Part shown: one piece after another, positions 10,285 to 19,129 of the stretch
How positions within the stretch are numbered: the first letter of the stretch is position 1
Layout of the letters: each line of letters starts with the position of its first letter
Origin: Verrucomicrobiia bacterium
GTDB taxonomy: Bacteria > Verrucomicrobiota > Verrucomicrobiia > JABWAM01
Length of the DNA: 64,000 nucleotides
Assembly (NCBI GenBank): GCA_020849895.1
Contig: JADZFN010000066.1
Location: 50,852-114,851 of the forward strand
Direction of reading: 5' to 3'
The notes under the pieces: model-generated
The model's database searches: none
The model's input: the letters and a program-made list of their open reading frames with translations, nothing else
What the model was told of the DNA's origin: nothing
Translations under genes and position numbers: made by a program

Positions 10285-11199
10285 TCAAGGCGGCAGCTTT
10301 GCGAGGTCCGCGGGGCGGCTTACGCTGATCACTTGCGCGGAGGGTTCGATGCGGCGCATGAGGCCGGCGAGGGTCTCTCCCGGGCCGAGTTCGAGAAAGT
10401 CCCGGAAGCCCTGGTCGAGGAGCCATCGCATGGAGTCCTCCCAACGGACCGGAGAGGCGATCTGCGCGACGAGGCGTTCGCGGACGAGGGAAGGTTCGTG
10501 GGGCAAGGCGGTGACGTTGCTGACGACGGGCGCGACGCCCGGCGCCGGCGAGGTGGAGGCGAGGTCGCCGGCGAACCGGTCGGCGGCCGGCTTCATGAGA
10601 CGGGAGTGGTAGGCGCCGGCAACCGGGAGCGGGAGGGCGCGTTTCGCGCCCCGGGCCTTGGCGAGCGCGACCGCCTTCGCCACCTTCTCCCTTTCACCCG
10701 AGATGACGATCTGACCCGGGCAATTGAGATTGGCGATGTCCACGTCCGCCTCGGCGCAGACGGCTTTCAACGGATTGAGGTCGAGGCCGAGGATCGAAGC
10801 CATCGCGCCCGCGGCGTTGTCGCACGCCTCCTGCATGAGTTGGCCGCGGCGGCGGACAAGGCGGAGGCCCTCCTCGAAACCCATCCATCCCGCGGCGACG
10901 AGAGCGGTGAATTCGCCGAGCGACAGCCCGGCGGCCGCCTGGAAAGCGAGATTCGGGCGCGCGGCGCGGACGGCGGCGAGAGCGGCCAAACTGTGAATGA
11001 AAATGCCGGGCTGACACCACGCGGTTTGCGTGAGGACGGTTTCCGGTCCTTGGAAGCAGGTTTCCGAAAGCTCGATCCCAAGGATCCGGTCGGCGGTTTC
11101 GAACACTGCGCGCGCCGGCGCCGAGCCGTCGTAGAGTTCGCGGCCCATTCCCACGTATTGGGCGCCCTGGCCGGAAAACAACAAGGCGAGCTTTTTCAT
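10285..11199 (-). CDS. fabD: Malonyl-CoA:ACP transacylase FabD
   Basis: The start is set at MKKLALLFSGQGAQYVGMG (11199); the track's extra 35 N-terminal residues are unlike the family. 304 aa, normal for FabD. It transfers malonyl from CoA to acyl-carrier protein for fatty-acid synthesis. Visible motifs: the oxyanion-loop GQGAQ, the nucleophile elbow AGLSLGEFTAL with catalytic Ser, Arg in LRLVRRRGQLMQEA, and the histidine region AYHSRLMKPA. No other fab genes adjoin it. A 138-bp gap separates it from ubiX upstream, so it may have its own promoter. Confidence 0.93.
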   Translation of the reverse strand: MKKLALLFSGQGAQYVGMGRELYDGSAPARAVFETADRILGIELSETCFQGPETVLTQTAWCQPGIFIHSLAALAAVRAARPNLAFQAAAGLSLGEFTALVAAGWMGFEEGLRLVRRRGQLMQEACDNAAGAMASILGLDLNPLKAVCAEADVDIANLNCPGQIVISGEREKVAKAVALAKARGAKRALPLPVAGAYHSRLMKPAADRFAGDLASTSPAPGVAPVVSNVTALPHEPSLVRERLVAQIASPVRWEDSMRWLLDQGFRDFLELGPGETLAGLMRRIEPSAQVISVSRPADLAKLPP

Positions 11200-11337
11200 G
11201 GGCGAGCAGCATGTCGTTCCGCACACCGACAAGGAAGCTTCAAATCCGTCGCCGCTTGGATTTTCACGTCGCCGCGACCGTCTCGGGACGCTCCATCCCG
11301 TCACGGATGCGAAGCGGCGCGTGGTTGGGAATCCGGC

Positions 11338-11907
11338 TTACGCGCGCCATCGTCGAAAGAGCGTGTGGGCGAGGCCGAAGAGGTCGAGAAGTTTGCCGAC
11401 CGTATGGTCCACGAGGTCTTCCACGCCTTTCGGCTGGTGATAGAAGGCGGGGATGGGCGGCAGAATGACGCCGCCGGCTTCGGTGACGGCCGTCATGTTG
11501 CGGAGGTGGCCGAGGTGCAGCGGCGTCTCGCGCGGGACGAGCACGAGGCGGCGTCGCTCCTTGAGGGTGACGTCCGCGGCGCGAGAGAGCAGATCACCGC
11601 CGGCGCCGGTCGCGATCCCCGCCAGCGTCTTCATGCTGCAGGGCGCCACGGCCATTCCGAGGGTGAGGAAGGATCCCGAGGAGATCGGCGCGGCGAGGTC
11701 TTCGGGATCGTAGCTCGCGTGGGCGAGGGCGCGCACGCGGTCGGGCGTCCACTCCGATAGTTCGAGGCGCAGTGTGGTTTCTGCGGCGCGCGTGAGGACG
11801 AGGTGAGTTTCGACGCCGGGGATTGCGCGCAGGACCTCGAGGAGGCGGACGCCGTAGATCGGGGCGCTGGAGCCCGAGATCCCGACGACGAAGCGGCGCG
11901 TGTTCAT
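11338..11907 (-). CDS. ubiX: Flavin prenyltransferase UbiX
   Basis: 189 aa starting MNTRRFVVGISGSSAPIYGVRLLEVL. It makes prenylated FMN, the cofactor of UbiD-type decarboxylases used in quinone biosynthesis. The FMN-binding GISGSSA loop, MAVAPCSMKTLAGIATG and the C-terminal RNMTAVTEAGGVILPPIPAFYHQPKGVEDLVDHTVGKLLD segment are all characteristic. The ATG overlaps the nadC stop by 4 bp (ATGA), so the two are translationally coupled. No ubiD lies in the window. Confidence 0.93.
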   Translation of the reverse strand: MNTRRFVVGISGSSAPIYGVRLLEVLRAIPGVETHLVLTRAAETTLRLELSEWTPDRVRALAHASYDPEDLAAPISSGSFLTLGMAVAPCSMKTLAGIATGAGGDLLSRAADVTLKERRRLVLVPRETPLHLGHLRNMTAVTEAGGVILPPIPAFYHQPKGVEDLVDHTVGKLLDLFGLAHTLFRRWRA

Positions 11908-12791
11908 CGGGACCACGGGCGCAGTTCGAGCGCGAGATCCAGCGCGGGGGGCGAATGGGTCAGCGCGCCGACGGACACGAAATCCACACCGGTCCTGGCG
12001 ATCGCGGGGATGTCTTCGGGGGTGATCCCTCCGGAGGCTTCCGTTTTCGCGCGGCCGCCCACGAGACGGACCGCCCGCTTCAAGGTTGCGGGCGGCATGT
12101 TGTCGAGCAGGATGAAATCGGGGCGTGCGCATACGGCCCGCCGGACCTGATCGAGGGTGTCGCACTCGATTTCGACGGTCAGTCGCGGCCAGCGGCGGCG
12201 CGCGCGGCGCACCGCCTCGCCGACGGGATCGGTCGTCGCGGCGGCGAGCGCAGCGAGATGGTTATCCTTGATGAGGACCATGTCGTACAGGCCGAAGCGG
12301 TGGTTTCGTCCTCCGCCGCAGCGCACCGCATATTTTTCGAGGGCGCGAAGGCCAGGCGTCGTTTTCCGAGTGTCGAGGATGGCGGGCGGACGGCGAGGGT
12401 TGCCCCTTCGCGCGGCGGCCACGCAGCGGGCGGCGAGGGTGGAAATCCCGCTGAGGCGTTTCACGAAATTCAGGGCGGTGCGTTCGCCGGCGAGCAGGGC
12501 GCGAGTGGGTCCCGTGATCGTCATTGCCGTCTGACCGGGACGGAGGAGCCGGCCGTCTCGGACGAGGGACACCACCCGGACGCCGCGGCCCGCCTGGAGA
12601 AAGACTTCCCGCGCGATCGCGGCGCCGCAGAAGACGCCCGCCCGGCGCGCGACGAGCCGGGCGCGGCTTCGCAAGGCGGGCGGGATGGTGGCGCGCGAGG
12701 TGACGTCACCTCGCGCGCCGAGGTCTTCGCGCAAGGCGGCGCGAGCAAGCGCCCGGAGAGCGGCGCGAGAGGGAGGCAGGACGGGTTTCAT
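11904..12791 (-). CDS. nadC: Nicotinate-nucleotide pyrophosphorylase (quinolinate PRTase)
   Basis: 295 aa. It converts quinolinate and PRPP to nicotinate mononucleotide in de novo NAD synthesis. Motifs: ALREDLGARGDVTSRA at the N-terminus, GERTALNFVKRLSGISTLA, the substrate-binding ILDTRKTTPGLRALEKYAVRCGGGRNHRFGLYDMVLIKDNH, VEIECDTLDQVRRA, and ASGGITPEDIPAIARTGVDFVSVGALTHS. All are intact. It overlaps ubiX by 4 bp and follows lysC by 15 bp, so lysC-nadC-ubiX is probably one transcript. Confidence 0.96.
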   Translation of the reverse strand: MKPVLPPSRAALRALARAALREDLGARGDVTSRATIPPALRSRARLVARRAGVFCGAAIAREVFLQAGRGVRVVSLVRDGRLLRPGQTAMTITGPTRALLAGERTALNFVKRLSGISTLAARCVAAARRGNPRRPPAILDTRKTTPGLRALEKYAVRCGGGRNHRFGLYDMVLIKDNHLAALAAATTDPVGEAVRRARRRWPRLTVEIECDTLDQVRRAVCARPDFILLDNMPPATLKRAVRLVGGRAKTEASGGITPEDIPAIARTGVDFVSVGALTHSPPALDLALELRPWSR

Positions 12792-12806
12792 CGGCCGCGC
12801 CCTGCT

Positions 12807-14024
12807 TCACGGGCAGCCGAGGCGGAACTTCGCGTGCACGGCGTTCATCGCGCGATCGGCGTCCGCGGCGTCAATGATGACGGAGATCTTGATTTCGCTG
12901 GTGGAGATCATCTGGATGTTGACCTTGTTCGCGGCGAGCGTCTCGAACAGGTCGGCGGCGACGCCCGAATGAGAGCGCATGCCGATGCCGACCACCGAGA
13001 GCTTGGCGATTTTTTCGAAGTCGGCGACGGTGCCCGCGCCCAGCTCCTTCGCGATCGGCTCGATGACCTTGCGCGCCCGGGTTAGGTCGTCCTTGGCCAC
13101 GGTGAAACTGACGTCGGTGAACCCCTCCGTCGAGGCGTTCTGAACGATCATGTCCACGTTGATGTGCGCGTCGGCGAGGGGCTTGAAGAGGCGTGCGGCG
13201 ATGCCGGGGCGATCGGGCGCTTTCGCGATGTTGATCTTGGCCTGGTTCTTGTCCACGGAGATTCCGCGGATCATCACGTCCTCCATCTTGCGGGTTTCTT
13301 CTTTCACGAGGGTGCCGGGGTTGTCGTTCATGCTGGATCGTACTGAAAAGGGGACTTTGAATTTCTTGGCGAATTCGACGGAACGGCTCTGCATCACCTT
13401 CGCGCCGAGGCTGGCGAGCTCGAGCATCTCGTCGTAGGAAATCTCGTTGAGCTTGCACGCGGCCTTCACGAGGCGAGGGTCAGCGGTGTACACGCCATCC
13501 ACGTCTGTGTAAATCTCGCAGAGGTCGGCCTTGAGCGCCGCGGCGAGGGCGATCGCGGTGAGATCGGAGCCTCCGCGGCCGAGGGTGGTGATCGCGCCTT
13601 CGGCGTCGGCGCCCTGAAAACCCGCCACGATCACGACGTTGCCGTCAGCGAGCAGCTCTCTCGTGCGCTTCGGGGTGATGTTGGCGATCTTGGCCTTCGT
13701 ATGGACGCCGTCGGTGACGATGCCCGCCTGGGCGCCGGTGAGGGAGACGGCCTTCTGGCCGAGGGCGTGCAACGCCATCGCCGTGAGGGCGATCGTGGTT
13801 TGTTCGCCGGTGGCGAGGAGCACGTCCATCTCGCGCACGTCGGGGGAAGGGTTCACTTCTCGGGCGAGTTTGATGAGACCGTCGGTGACCCCCGACATCG
13901 CGGAAACGACGACGACGATCTGGTGGCCGTCCTCGCAGGCGCGCTGGATGCGCGCGGCGACGTTGCGGATGCGCTCGGGATTGCCCACCGAGGTTCCGCC
14001 GAACTTCTGGACGATCAGGGCCAT
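12807..14024 (-). CDS. lysC: Aspartate kinase LysC
   Basis: 405 aa, the usual monofunctional length. It phosphorylates aspartate, the first step to lysine, threonine and methionine. The N-terminal kinase domain begins MALIVQKFGGTSVGNPERI and includes the Asp-binding GRGGSDLTAIALAAAL and ADPRLVKAA. The C-terminal about 140 residues hold two ACT domains (ISVDKNQAKINIAKAPDRPGIAARLF and LSVVGIGMRSHSGVAADLFETLA), so feedback inhibition is expected. asd, the next enzyme of the pathway, is also in the window (39983-40990) but not linked. tRNA-Arg lies 70 bp upstream on the same strand. Confidence 0.96.
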   Translation of the reverse strand: MALIVQKFGGTSVGNPERIRNVAARIQRACEDGHQIVVVVSAMSGVTDGLIKLAREVNPSPDVREMDVLLATGEQTTIALTAMALHALGQKAVSLTGAQAGIVTDGVHTKAKIANITPKRTRELLADGNVVIVAGFQGADAEGAITTLGRGGSDLTAIALAAALKADLCEIYTDVDGVYTADPRLVKAACKLNEISYDEMLELASLGAKVMQSRSVEFAKKFKVPFSVRSSMNDNPGTLVKEETRKMEDVMIRGISVDKNQAKINIAKAPDRPGIAARLFKPLADAHINVDMIVQNASTEGFTDVSFTVAKDDLTRARKVIEPIAKELGAGTVADFEKIAKLSVVGIGMRSHSGVAADLFETLAANKVNIQMISTSEIKISVIIDAADADRAMNAVHAKFRLGCP

Positions 14025-14094
14025 GAGTCTGGAAGAAAGGGCCGACTGTGCCTGCGGCGGGGAAACGAATCAAGCCTGCGGACCTGGAAAGGAA

Positions 14095-14170
14095 TGGCGA
14101 CCCCGCCCGGAATTGAACCGGGATCGACGGTTTAGGAAACCGCTGCTCTATCCGTTTGAGCTACGGGGTC
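14095..14170 (-). tRNA. tRNA-Arg (anticodon CCT)
   Basis: Read on the minus strand: acceptor GACCCCG/CGGGGTC, D-arm GCTC...GAGC, anticodon arm GCGGT-TTCCTAA-ACCGT (anticodon CCT, reads AGG), T-arm CCCGG-TTCAATT-CCGGG, discriminator G and an encoded CCA. The total is 76 nt with all stems paired. Confidence 0.95.
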
Positions 14171-14341
14171 GCTGGAAAACAACGCCGCCTTTCATTTACG
14201 CCTTGTTCAGGCGCCGGGGCAAGCCGATCCGCCGTCCGTGAACCCGTGAGGCGCCCCATTCTCTCTTGGTTCACCACCTTCAGTTTCCCCAAGGGGGGTC
14301 ACGATGTACCTGAAGGATCTCATTCAGGTTGTGAAACGACC

Positions 14342-14370
14342 TTGTCACCGGAGAGGGAAGGAAGTAGAAT
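14342..14370 (+). promoter_or_regulatory. Putative sigma70 promoter of the outer-membrane protein gene
   Basis: TTGTCA, 17-bp spacer, TAGAAT, followed by AAGGAA as a ribosome-binding site and ATG at 14395. Good spacing and position. Confidence 0.55.
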
Positions 14371-14394
14371 CTCCGCGTTTTCAAGGAATTCCGC

Positions 14395-15303
14395 ATGCGT
14401 TTTCCCTCTTCCCGTTGCCTTCAGCTTGTGCTTTGGGCGGCTATGAGTATGGCGCTCGCCACATCCTCGTCCGCGGCCTCGAAGAAACAGATTTCCGAGG
14501 AGGTGTCCTGGGAAATCTCCACCGAGGCCTCCTACGTGGCCGGGAGCCAGGTGAAATCGGGCGATGTGAAGTTCGGGCATTTCACGGAGACGGCGAATTC
14601 GTTTCAAGCGGTCGCCTCGAGGTATCTCGCCGAGGGAATGATCCTTCGTTTGGGCGGCGCTTGGGAGCGCTATTCCTTCGGGACCCCCGCCGATTCTCCA
14701 TTGCCCAACACGCTGCAGTCGGGCGCGGCCGTGATGGGCGTGGATTTCCAGATGGGGAGCGAATGGCTGGTGCGCTTCGAAGTCCAGCCCGGCGTGTACA
14801 GCGATTTTTCCGATCTCACCTTCGACGATGTGAATGCGCCGGCGACTCTGGGTGCGTCCTGTCTCTTCGATAAGGATCTCCAGTTCGTTTTCGGGATCAG
14901 CGTGGATCCTCGGAGGGAATATCCGGTGATGCCGGGGGCGGGCCTCCGCTGGCAGTTCGAGGACCGCTGGACCCTCAACGCGATCCTGCCCCGCCCGCGC
15001 CTGGAATGGGCGGCGAGCGAGAACCTGACGCTGCATGCGGGCGTCGCACTCAAGGGGGGCTCATACCGCCTCGCCGACAACTTCGGCGACACCCACCGCC
15101 GTCCGGGGATGAACGGCGTGATCGTGGACTACTCGGAGGTGCGCGCCGGCCTTGGCGCCTCCTGGAAGCCGCATCCCGCGATCGAGGTGATTCTTGAAGG
15201 GGGTTACATGGTCTGGCGCACGTTCGACGCTTGGGCGCGCAACGTGAGCTTCCGCAGCGATCCAGCGCCCTATGGCGGGCTCACGATAACCGCCGGCTTC
15301 TGA
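14395..15303 (+). CDS. Putative outer-membrane beta-barrel protein
   Basis: 302 aa. Signal peptide MRFPSSRCLQLVLWAAMSMALATSSSAA, then alternating aromatic/polar strands (SWEISTEASYVAGSQ, WLVRFEVQPGVYSDFSDL, WTLNAILPRPRLEWAASENLTLHAGVALKGGSYRL) and a terminal GLTITAGF ending in Phe, the usual sign of BAM-inserted outer-membrane proteins. The layout resembles DUF6268-like proteins of planctomycetes and verrucomicrobia; this is recalled, not searched. The ligand is unknown. Its stop abuts the TTG start of the ArnT-like gene. Confidence 0.7.
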   Translation: MRFPSSRCLQLVLWAAMSMALATSSSAASKKQISEEVSWEISTEASYVAGSQVKSGDVKFGHFTETANSFQAVASRYLAEGMILRLGGAWERYSFGTPADSPLPNTLQSGAAVMGVDFQMGSEWLVRFEVQPGVYSDFSDLTFDDVNAPATLGASCLFDKDLQFVFGISVDPRREYPVMPGAGLRWQFEDRWTLNAILPRPRLEWAASENLTLHAGVALKGGSYRLADNFGDTHRRPGMNGVIVDYSEVRAGLGASWKPHPAIEVILEGGYMVWRTFDAWARNVSFRSDPAPYGGLTITAGF

Positions 15304-17043
15304 TTGAAACGGGCGGCTTGGCTGTTCCTTGCGGCGTGTGTCGCCGGCCTGTATCTCGGGTCGAGTGCGGTCCCCGTCATTTTCGACGAGACGGAAGGGC
15401 AGTATGCGGGCGCCGCGAAAGAGATGCTGAGCCGCGGCGATTGGCTGCTCCCAACGAACAACGGGCTCCCGCGGCTCCAGAAACCCCCGCTCGTATACTG
15501 GGCGCTCGCGCTCTCCTTCAAGATTTTCGGCGTGAACGTCTTCGCTGCGCGTCTGCCGAACGCGTTCGCCTGTCTCGCCTGGATCGGCGCGACTGCGTTG
15601 CTGGGCCGCCGCGTGGACTCCTGGCGCCTCGGGGCCTACGCGGCGCTCGTGCTGGCCACGTCGTTCGGATTCTTCATTTTCGGCCATCTGATCATGCCGG
15701 AACCGTTTCTTGGCGTATGCATAACCTTCGCGTTCTGGTGTCTGATGAGCGCGTTTCGCGATCCTGCACGAGAGGCAGCGTGGCTGCGCGGCGCCTGGGT
15801 TTTTATGACGCTCGGCACGCTCGTCAAGGGGGCGCATGGCTTTCTTTATCCGGCGTTCGCACTCGGAGGCGCCGCGCTTTTTTCGGAAAAATTCGCGGGG
15901 CTTTGGAAGCGTTTCTGGAGCTGGAGACGCATGCTTCTTTTCGGCGCCGCCGTTGCGCCGTGGTATCTGGCGATGGAAGTCCGCTTTCCAGGTTTTCTCC
16001 ACGAGAACTTCGTCAATGAACAGGTCGGCCATCTCCTGAATACGCGTATCCCTCCGGACAGTCGGGCGGTGCCGTCGCTCATTTTCTGGGGCCAGCACCT
16101 GCTCTACTTTCTCCCGTGGACCTTGTTCGTGCCCGCGGTCGTCTGGGCTTGGCGCCGCCCCGAAGCGCATGAAAAGCCGGGCTACGAGGCGTCGCGCCTG
16201 CTCTGGGCCTGGATCGCCGTGACTGCGATCAGCGTGGCCTTCTCCGCCCGGCAAGACTATTACACGATGACGTGTTGGAGTGCGGTCGCCGTGGCCCTGG
16301 CCCGTCCGTGGGCGCGCGAGGAAGCCGTGCCGCGCCGCTACTGGGCGGCCCCCTGCGTGCTGATGACCTTGGCGGGCCTCGTCGGAGTGATGCTGTGGCC
16401 GCACATTGACGCGCAAATGGCCGATGCCACCCTTGAAGTGGATCCCGTGGCGGACCGCGACACGCTTTGGAGCGCGTTGCATGGTTCTTCGTTCGGAGGA
16501 TGGAGCGCGTTCGTGCCGCTGATGAAAGCGGCCGGCGCCGTGCTTCTTTTGGGAGGCGCAATCTCCCTTTGGCTCGCGGGGCGCAAGCGCGCTGCGTTGA
16601 CCGCCCGAGCCGTGGCGCTCGTCATGCTCGCGCTCCTTGTGCTCGCCGTGCGCGGGCTGGCTCTCAAAGGGGAATACTACTCGCTCGCAGCGGCGGCCGG
16701 CGCCGTCCGTCGCGCGGCCGAGCCCGAAGCGATGGTGGTCTACGACGGAGAGCCGCATCTCGCCGCCAGTCTGTTCTTTTATCTCGATCGTTTCGCGTTC
16801 TGGGTGAACGCCACGCCGGCGGGCGAATTCGTGGTGCGGCGTTTTGGCCTCGGCTCGGAGACTTATCTGGACCGAACCGCCTTGCGAAAGGCTTGGCGCT
16901 CCTCGCGCCAGGTGTTTCTCCTCACCGAACGGGCCGAGCTCGACGCTTGGGCGCGCGACCTCGGTTTCGCCGATGGCTCGCCCGTGATGGTCGGGGAAAG
17001 CGGGACGCGCGTGGCTCTCGCAAATCGTCGGGCCCGGCGTTGA
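15304..17043 (+). CDS. ArnT/GT83-like membrane glycosyltransferase
   Basis: 579 aa, apparent TTG start directly after the previous stop (TGATTG). About 11 hydrophobic segments. The first periplasmic loop carries the conserved acidic site FDETEGQYAGAAKEMLSRGDWLLPTNNGLPRLQKPPLVYWALALSFKIFG, matching the ArnT/PMT-like DE...Y...W..P...KPPL.YW pattern, with a second-loop GHLIMPEPFLG. It transfers a sugar from a polyprenyl-phosphate donor to an envelope acceptor such as lipid A or a protein. The C-terminal soluble domain of about 120 aa (EAMVVYDGEPHLAASLFFYLDR) is typical of this family. Confidence 0.85.
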   Translation: MKRAAWLFLAACVAGLYLGSSAVPVIFDETEGQYAGAAKEMLSRGDWLLPTNNGLPRLQKPPLVYWALALSFKIFGVNVFAARLPNAFACLAWIGATALLGRRVDSWRLGAYAALVLATSFGFFIFGHLIMPEPFLGVCITFAFWCLMSAFRDPAREAAWLRGAWVFMTLGTLVKGAHGFLYPAFALGGAALFSEKFAGLWKRFWSWRRMLLFGAAVAPWYLAMEVRFPGFLHENFVNEQVGHLLNTRIPPDSRAVPSLIFWGQHLLYFLPWTLFVPAVVWAWRRPEAHEKPGYEASRLLWAWIAVTAISVAFSARQDYYTMTCWSAVAVALARPWAREEAVPRRYWAAPCVLMTLAGLVGVMLWPHIDAQMADATLEVDPVADRDTLWSALHGSSFGGWSAFVPLMKAAGAVLLLGGAISLWLAGRKRAALTARAVALVMLALLVLAVRGLALKGEYYSLAAAAGAVRRAAEPEAMVVYDGEPHLAASLFFYLDRFAFWVNATPAGEFVVRRFGLGSETYLDRTALRKAWRSSRQVFLLTERAELDAWARDLGFADGSPVMVGESGTRVALANRRARR

Positions 17044-17062
17044 AGAAAACCTCGACGGCCGG

Positions 17063-18160
17063 TCAGCGTCTGCCCGCCAAGGCAGGATCCCAGTCTTTCC
17101 AGACCGGCTCGAGACCGAGGCCGCGGAGACGTGCGGCCACCTCTTCGGCGCTTCGGGCATCGGCGATGGCGAACTGTTCCGTGGCGTGCTCGCCTTCGGA
17201 TGAGATGGCGCCGGACGCAAGCTCGACGCGGCAGCCTTTTGCGGTGCGGTGGAGGTCCTCGCGTCCGACGCCGGTGTAGCCTCCGGGTTCCGTGTGCGAC
17301 CCGGCGCTCATCATGGTCACTCCCACGCCGGCCAATCCGTCCCTCAGAGCAGGAGATTCCCGCGTGGACAAGGTGATCCCGACCTGGGGGAATGCGAGGC
17401 GCGTCGCGATCACGAATTGGGCCAGATCGCGGTCGCTGACGTGAACGGATGGCTCAAACTCTCCGGCGGCCGGACGCAGGCGGGGCATGGAGACCGTAAA
17501 AAAGGTTTTCCAGCACGATTTCAGCAGGGCGTCGAGATGGTGGGCGAGCGCCGCAGCCTCTTCCCGCCAATCGGCGAGGCCGAGCAGGGCGCCGAGGCCA
17601 ACGCGGCGAAACCCCGCTGTGCACGCGCGCTGCGGGCAGGCGAGACGCCAGTCGTAATCTTTTTTCGGGCCGGCGAGATGCATCGCGGCATAGACTCTGC
17701 GATCGTAGGTTTCTTGATAGACCACGAGCCCCTCGGCACCGGCTTCGACGAGCGGGCGATAGTCGTCCGTCTCCATGGGGCCGACCTCGAGATGAATCGA
17801 GGGGACGCCGAGGGCGCGAAGGCGCTCCACGCATTCGACAAGATAAGAACGACTGACGTAGCGGGGATGTTCGCCCGCGACGAGAAGAAGGTTGCGAAAC
17901 CCCTTCTCGAGGAGATGGCGCGCCTCCGTTTCGACCTGCTCGGGCGTAAGTGTCACGCGCAGAATGGGGTTCTCCCGGGAAAAGCCGCAGTAGCGGCAGG
18001 AGTTCACGCATTCATTGGAAAGGTAGAGGGGGGCGAAAAGACGCATCGTGGCGCCGAAATGCCGGCGGGTCAGGCATCGGGCTTCCCGGGCGCGCGCCTC
18101 GAGCTCGGCTTCGGAGCAGGGGCAAATCAGCGCTTCAAATCGAGCGAGGCGGGAGTTCAC
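17063..18160 (-). CDS. thiH: 2-iminoacetate synthase ThiH (radical SAM)
   Basis: 365 aa. A radical SAM lyase that cleaves tyrosine to dehydroglycine for the thiazole ring of thiamine, mainly in anaerobes and facultative bacteria. The [4Fe-4S]/SAM motif is C51-x3-C55-x2-C58 (ECVNSCRYCGF), followed by family stretches NLLLVAGEHPRYVS, HLEVGPMETDDYRPLVEAGAEGLVVYQETYDRRVYAAMHLAGPKKDYDWRL, RRVGLGALLGL and ISTRESP-like LSTRESPALRDG, then MSAGSHTEPGGYTG. No other thi genes and no recognisable TPP element are beside it, so it stands alone between an ArnT-like gene and tRNA-Leu. Confidence 0.93.
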   Translation of the reverse strand: MNSRLARFEALICPCSEAELEARAREARCLTRRHFGATMRLFAPLYLSNECVNSCRYCGFSRENPILRVTLTPEQVETEARHLLEKGFRNLLLVAGEHPRYVSRSYLVECVERLRALGVPSIHLEVGPMETDDYRPLVEAGAEGLVVYQETYDRRVYAAMHLAGPKKDYDWRLACPQRACTAGFRRVGLGALLGLADWREEAAALAHHLDALLKSCWKTFFTVSMPRLRPAAGEFEPSVHVSDRDLAQFVIATRLAFPQVGITLSTRESPALRDGLAGVGVTMMSAGSHTEPGGYTGVGREDLHRTAKGCRVELASGAISSEGEHATEQFAIADARSAEEVAARLRGLGLEPVWKDWDPALAGRR

Positions 18161-18231
18161 GATGCGGGCAATTTCGGCGGAGGCTTACGGAAAAGCAACC
18201 CGCGGACGAACGGATGCGAAGGGGCTGGGCG

Positions 18232-18313
18232 TGGGCGAGGCAGGACTTGAACCTGCACCCCTTGCGGGACCGGAACCTAAATCCGGCGCGTCTGCCAGTT
18301 CCGCCACTCGCCC
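18232..18313 (-). tRNA. tRNA-Leu (anticodon TAG)
   Basis: Class II tRNA of 82 nt: acceptor GGGCGAG/CTCGCCC, anticodon arm CCGGA-TTTAGGT-TCCGG (anticodon TAG), variable stem-loop TCCCGCAAGGGG, T-arm GCAGG-TTCAAGT-CCTGC, discriminator A. CCA is not encoded, unlike the tRNA-Arg above. Confidence 0.95.
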
Positions 18314-18323
18314 GAACGAAAAG

Positions 18324-18353
18324 ATCATAACGGAACCGACGGTCTGAATCCAA
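18324..18353 (-). promoter_or_regulatory. Putative promoter of tRNA-Leu
   Basis: On the minus strand TTGGAT, 18-bp spacer, TATGAT, with the -10 ending about 10 bp before the tRNA 5' end. Good position for a tRNA promoter. Confidence 0.6.
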
Positions 18354-18649
18354 CCTCGAAGGAGTGGAAATGCGGGGTGAAAATGAAGCTGGAAGCTGGA
18401 GCCCGAAACTTAAAGAGGGAAGGAGGAAGCCCTTTCTGAAGCTTCATTTCGAAGGCCTCGGAAAGCCTTCGGGGAACCTCCGGATTCAGAATTCGGTTTT
18501 TGCCGTTCCGGCTTGGAGGCCGGCCGATTTGTCGCGCGTCCGATCAAAAGCGGGAGTGGACAACGTCGGGCGATTCCCCTATCCTCGCAGCCGGTTGTTG
18601 AGCGAACCGCCAAAGCGCCATGGAGCGCCGCGGTCGCCGAGGAGGTTTT
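18354..18649. other. Intergenic region between tRNA-Leu and accB
   Basis: No gene supported. It holds a small hairpin CGAAGGC-(8 nt)-GCCTTCG at 18450-18471 and a GC-rich CCGGC/GCCGG repeat near 18515-18532. The accB promoter presumably lies here, but I see no convincing -35/-10 pair. Confidence 0.4.
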
Positions 18650-19123
18650 GTGGAACTCAAAGAAATCAAGGCCATCATTGACCTGATGAAGCGCAACGGG
18701 CTCGTCGAGTTCGAGCTCGAGCGTGACAATCAGAAAATCCGCATCCGTCGCGGGACGGACGGTGCGTTCCATTCCGTCGCTCCGGCGGGCGCTTCGCCCC
18801 TGCACGGGGTGCCGGCGGCGCCGCCCGCGCCCCCACCGACGGCGGGGCCGCCGGCGCTCACGGTTTCCGACCTCAAGGAGATCAAATCCCCGATGGTGGG
18901 GACCTTCTATCGCAGCCCGTCGCCCGACGCTCCGCCCTATGTGGAGATCGGTCAAACCGTCACCGAGGACACCGTGGTCTGTCTCATCGAAGCGATGAAG
19001 GTCATGAACGAGATCAAGGCCGAGACCGCGGGCGTGATCTCGGAAGTCTGTGTGGACAATGCCAAGCCCGTCGAGTTCGGCAAACCTCTTTTCCGACTTC
19101 GCCCGACCTCCGCAGCTCCGTAG
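18650..19123 (+). CDS. accB: Biotin carboxyl carrier protein of acetyl-CoA carboxylase
   Basis: I place the start at the GTG at 18650, not the track's ATG at 18620: AGGAGG lies just upstream of the GTG, and the result, MELKEIKAIIDLMKRNGLVEFELE, matches the normal AccB N-terminus. 157 aa. A Pro/Ala-rich linker (about 45-70) joins to the biotinyl domain with ASPMVGTFYRSPSPDAP-like IKSPMVGTFYRSPSP and the biotinylation site EAMKVMNEI (Lys117). It carries CO2 between AccC and the carboxyltransferase. accC begins 6 bp after its stop. Confidence 0.95.
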   Translation: MELKEIKAIIDLMKRNGLVEFELERDNQKIRIRRGTDGAFHSVAPAGASPLHGVPAAPPAPPPTAGPPALTVSDLKEIKSPMVGTFYRSPSPDAPPYVEIGQTVTEDTVVCLIEAMKVMNEIKAETAGVISEVCVDNAKPVEFGKPLFRLRPTSAAP

Positions 19124-19129
19124 TCGGCC

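Noticed and set aside
8770-11760. 996-aa plus-strand ORF
   Set aside because: Antisense to the pilB-like gene, fabD and ubiX; composition is typical of a GC-rich shadow frame.
18161-18231. TPP riboswitch before thiH
   Set aside because: Only 71 bp lie between tRNA-Leu and thiH, with no CTGAGA or other Thi-box core visible.
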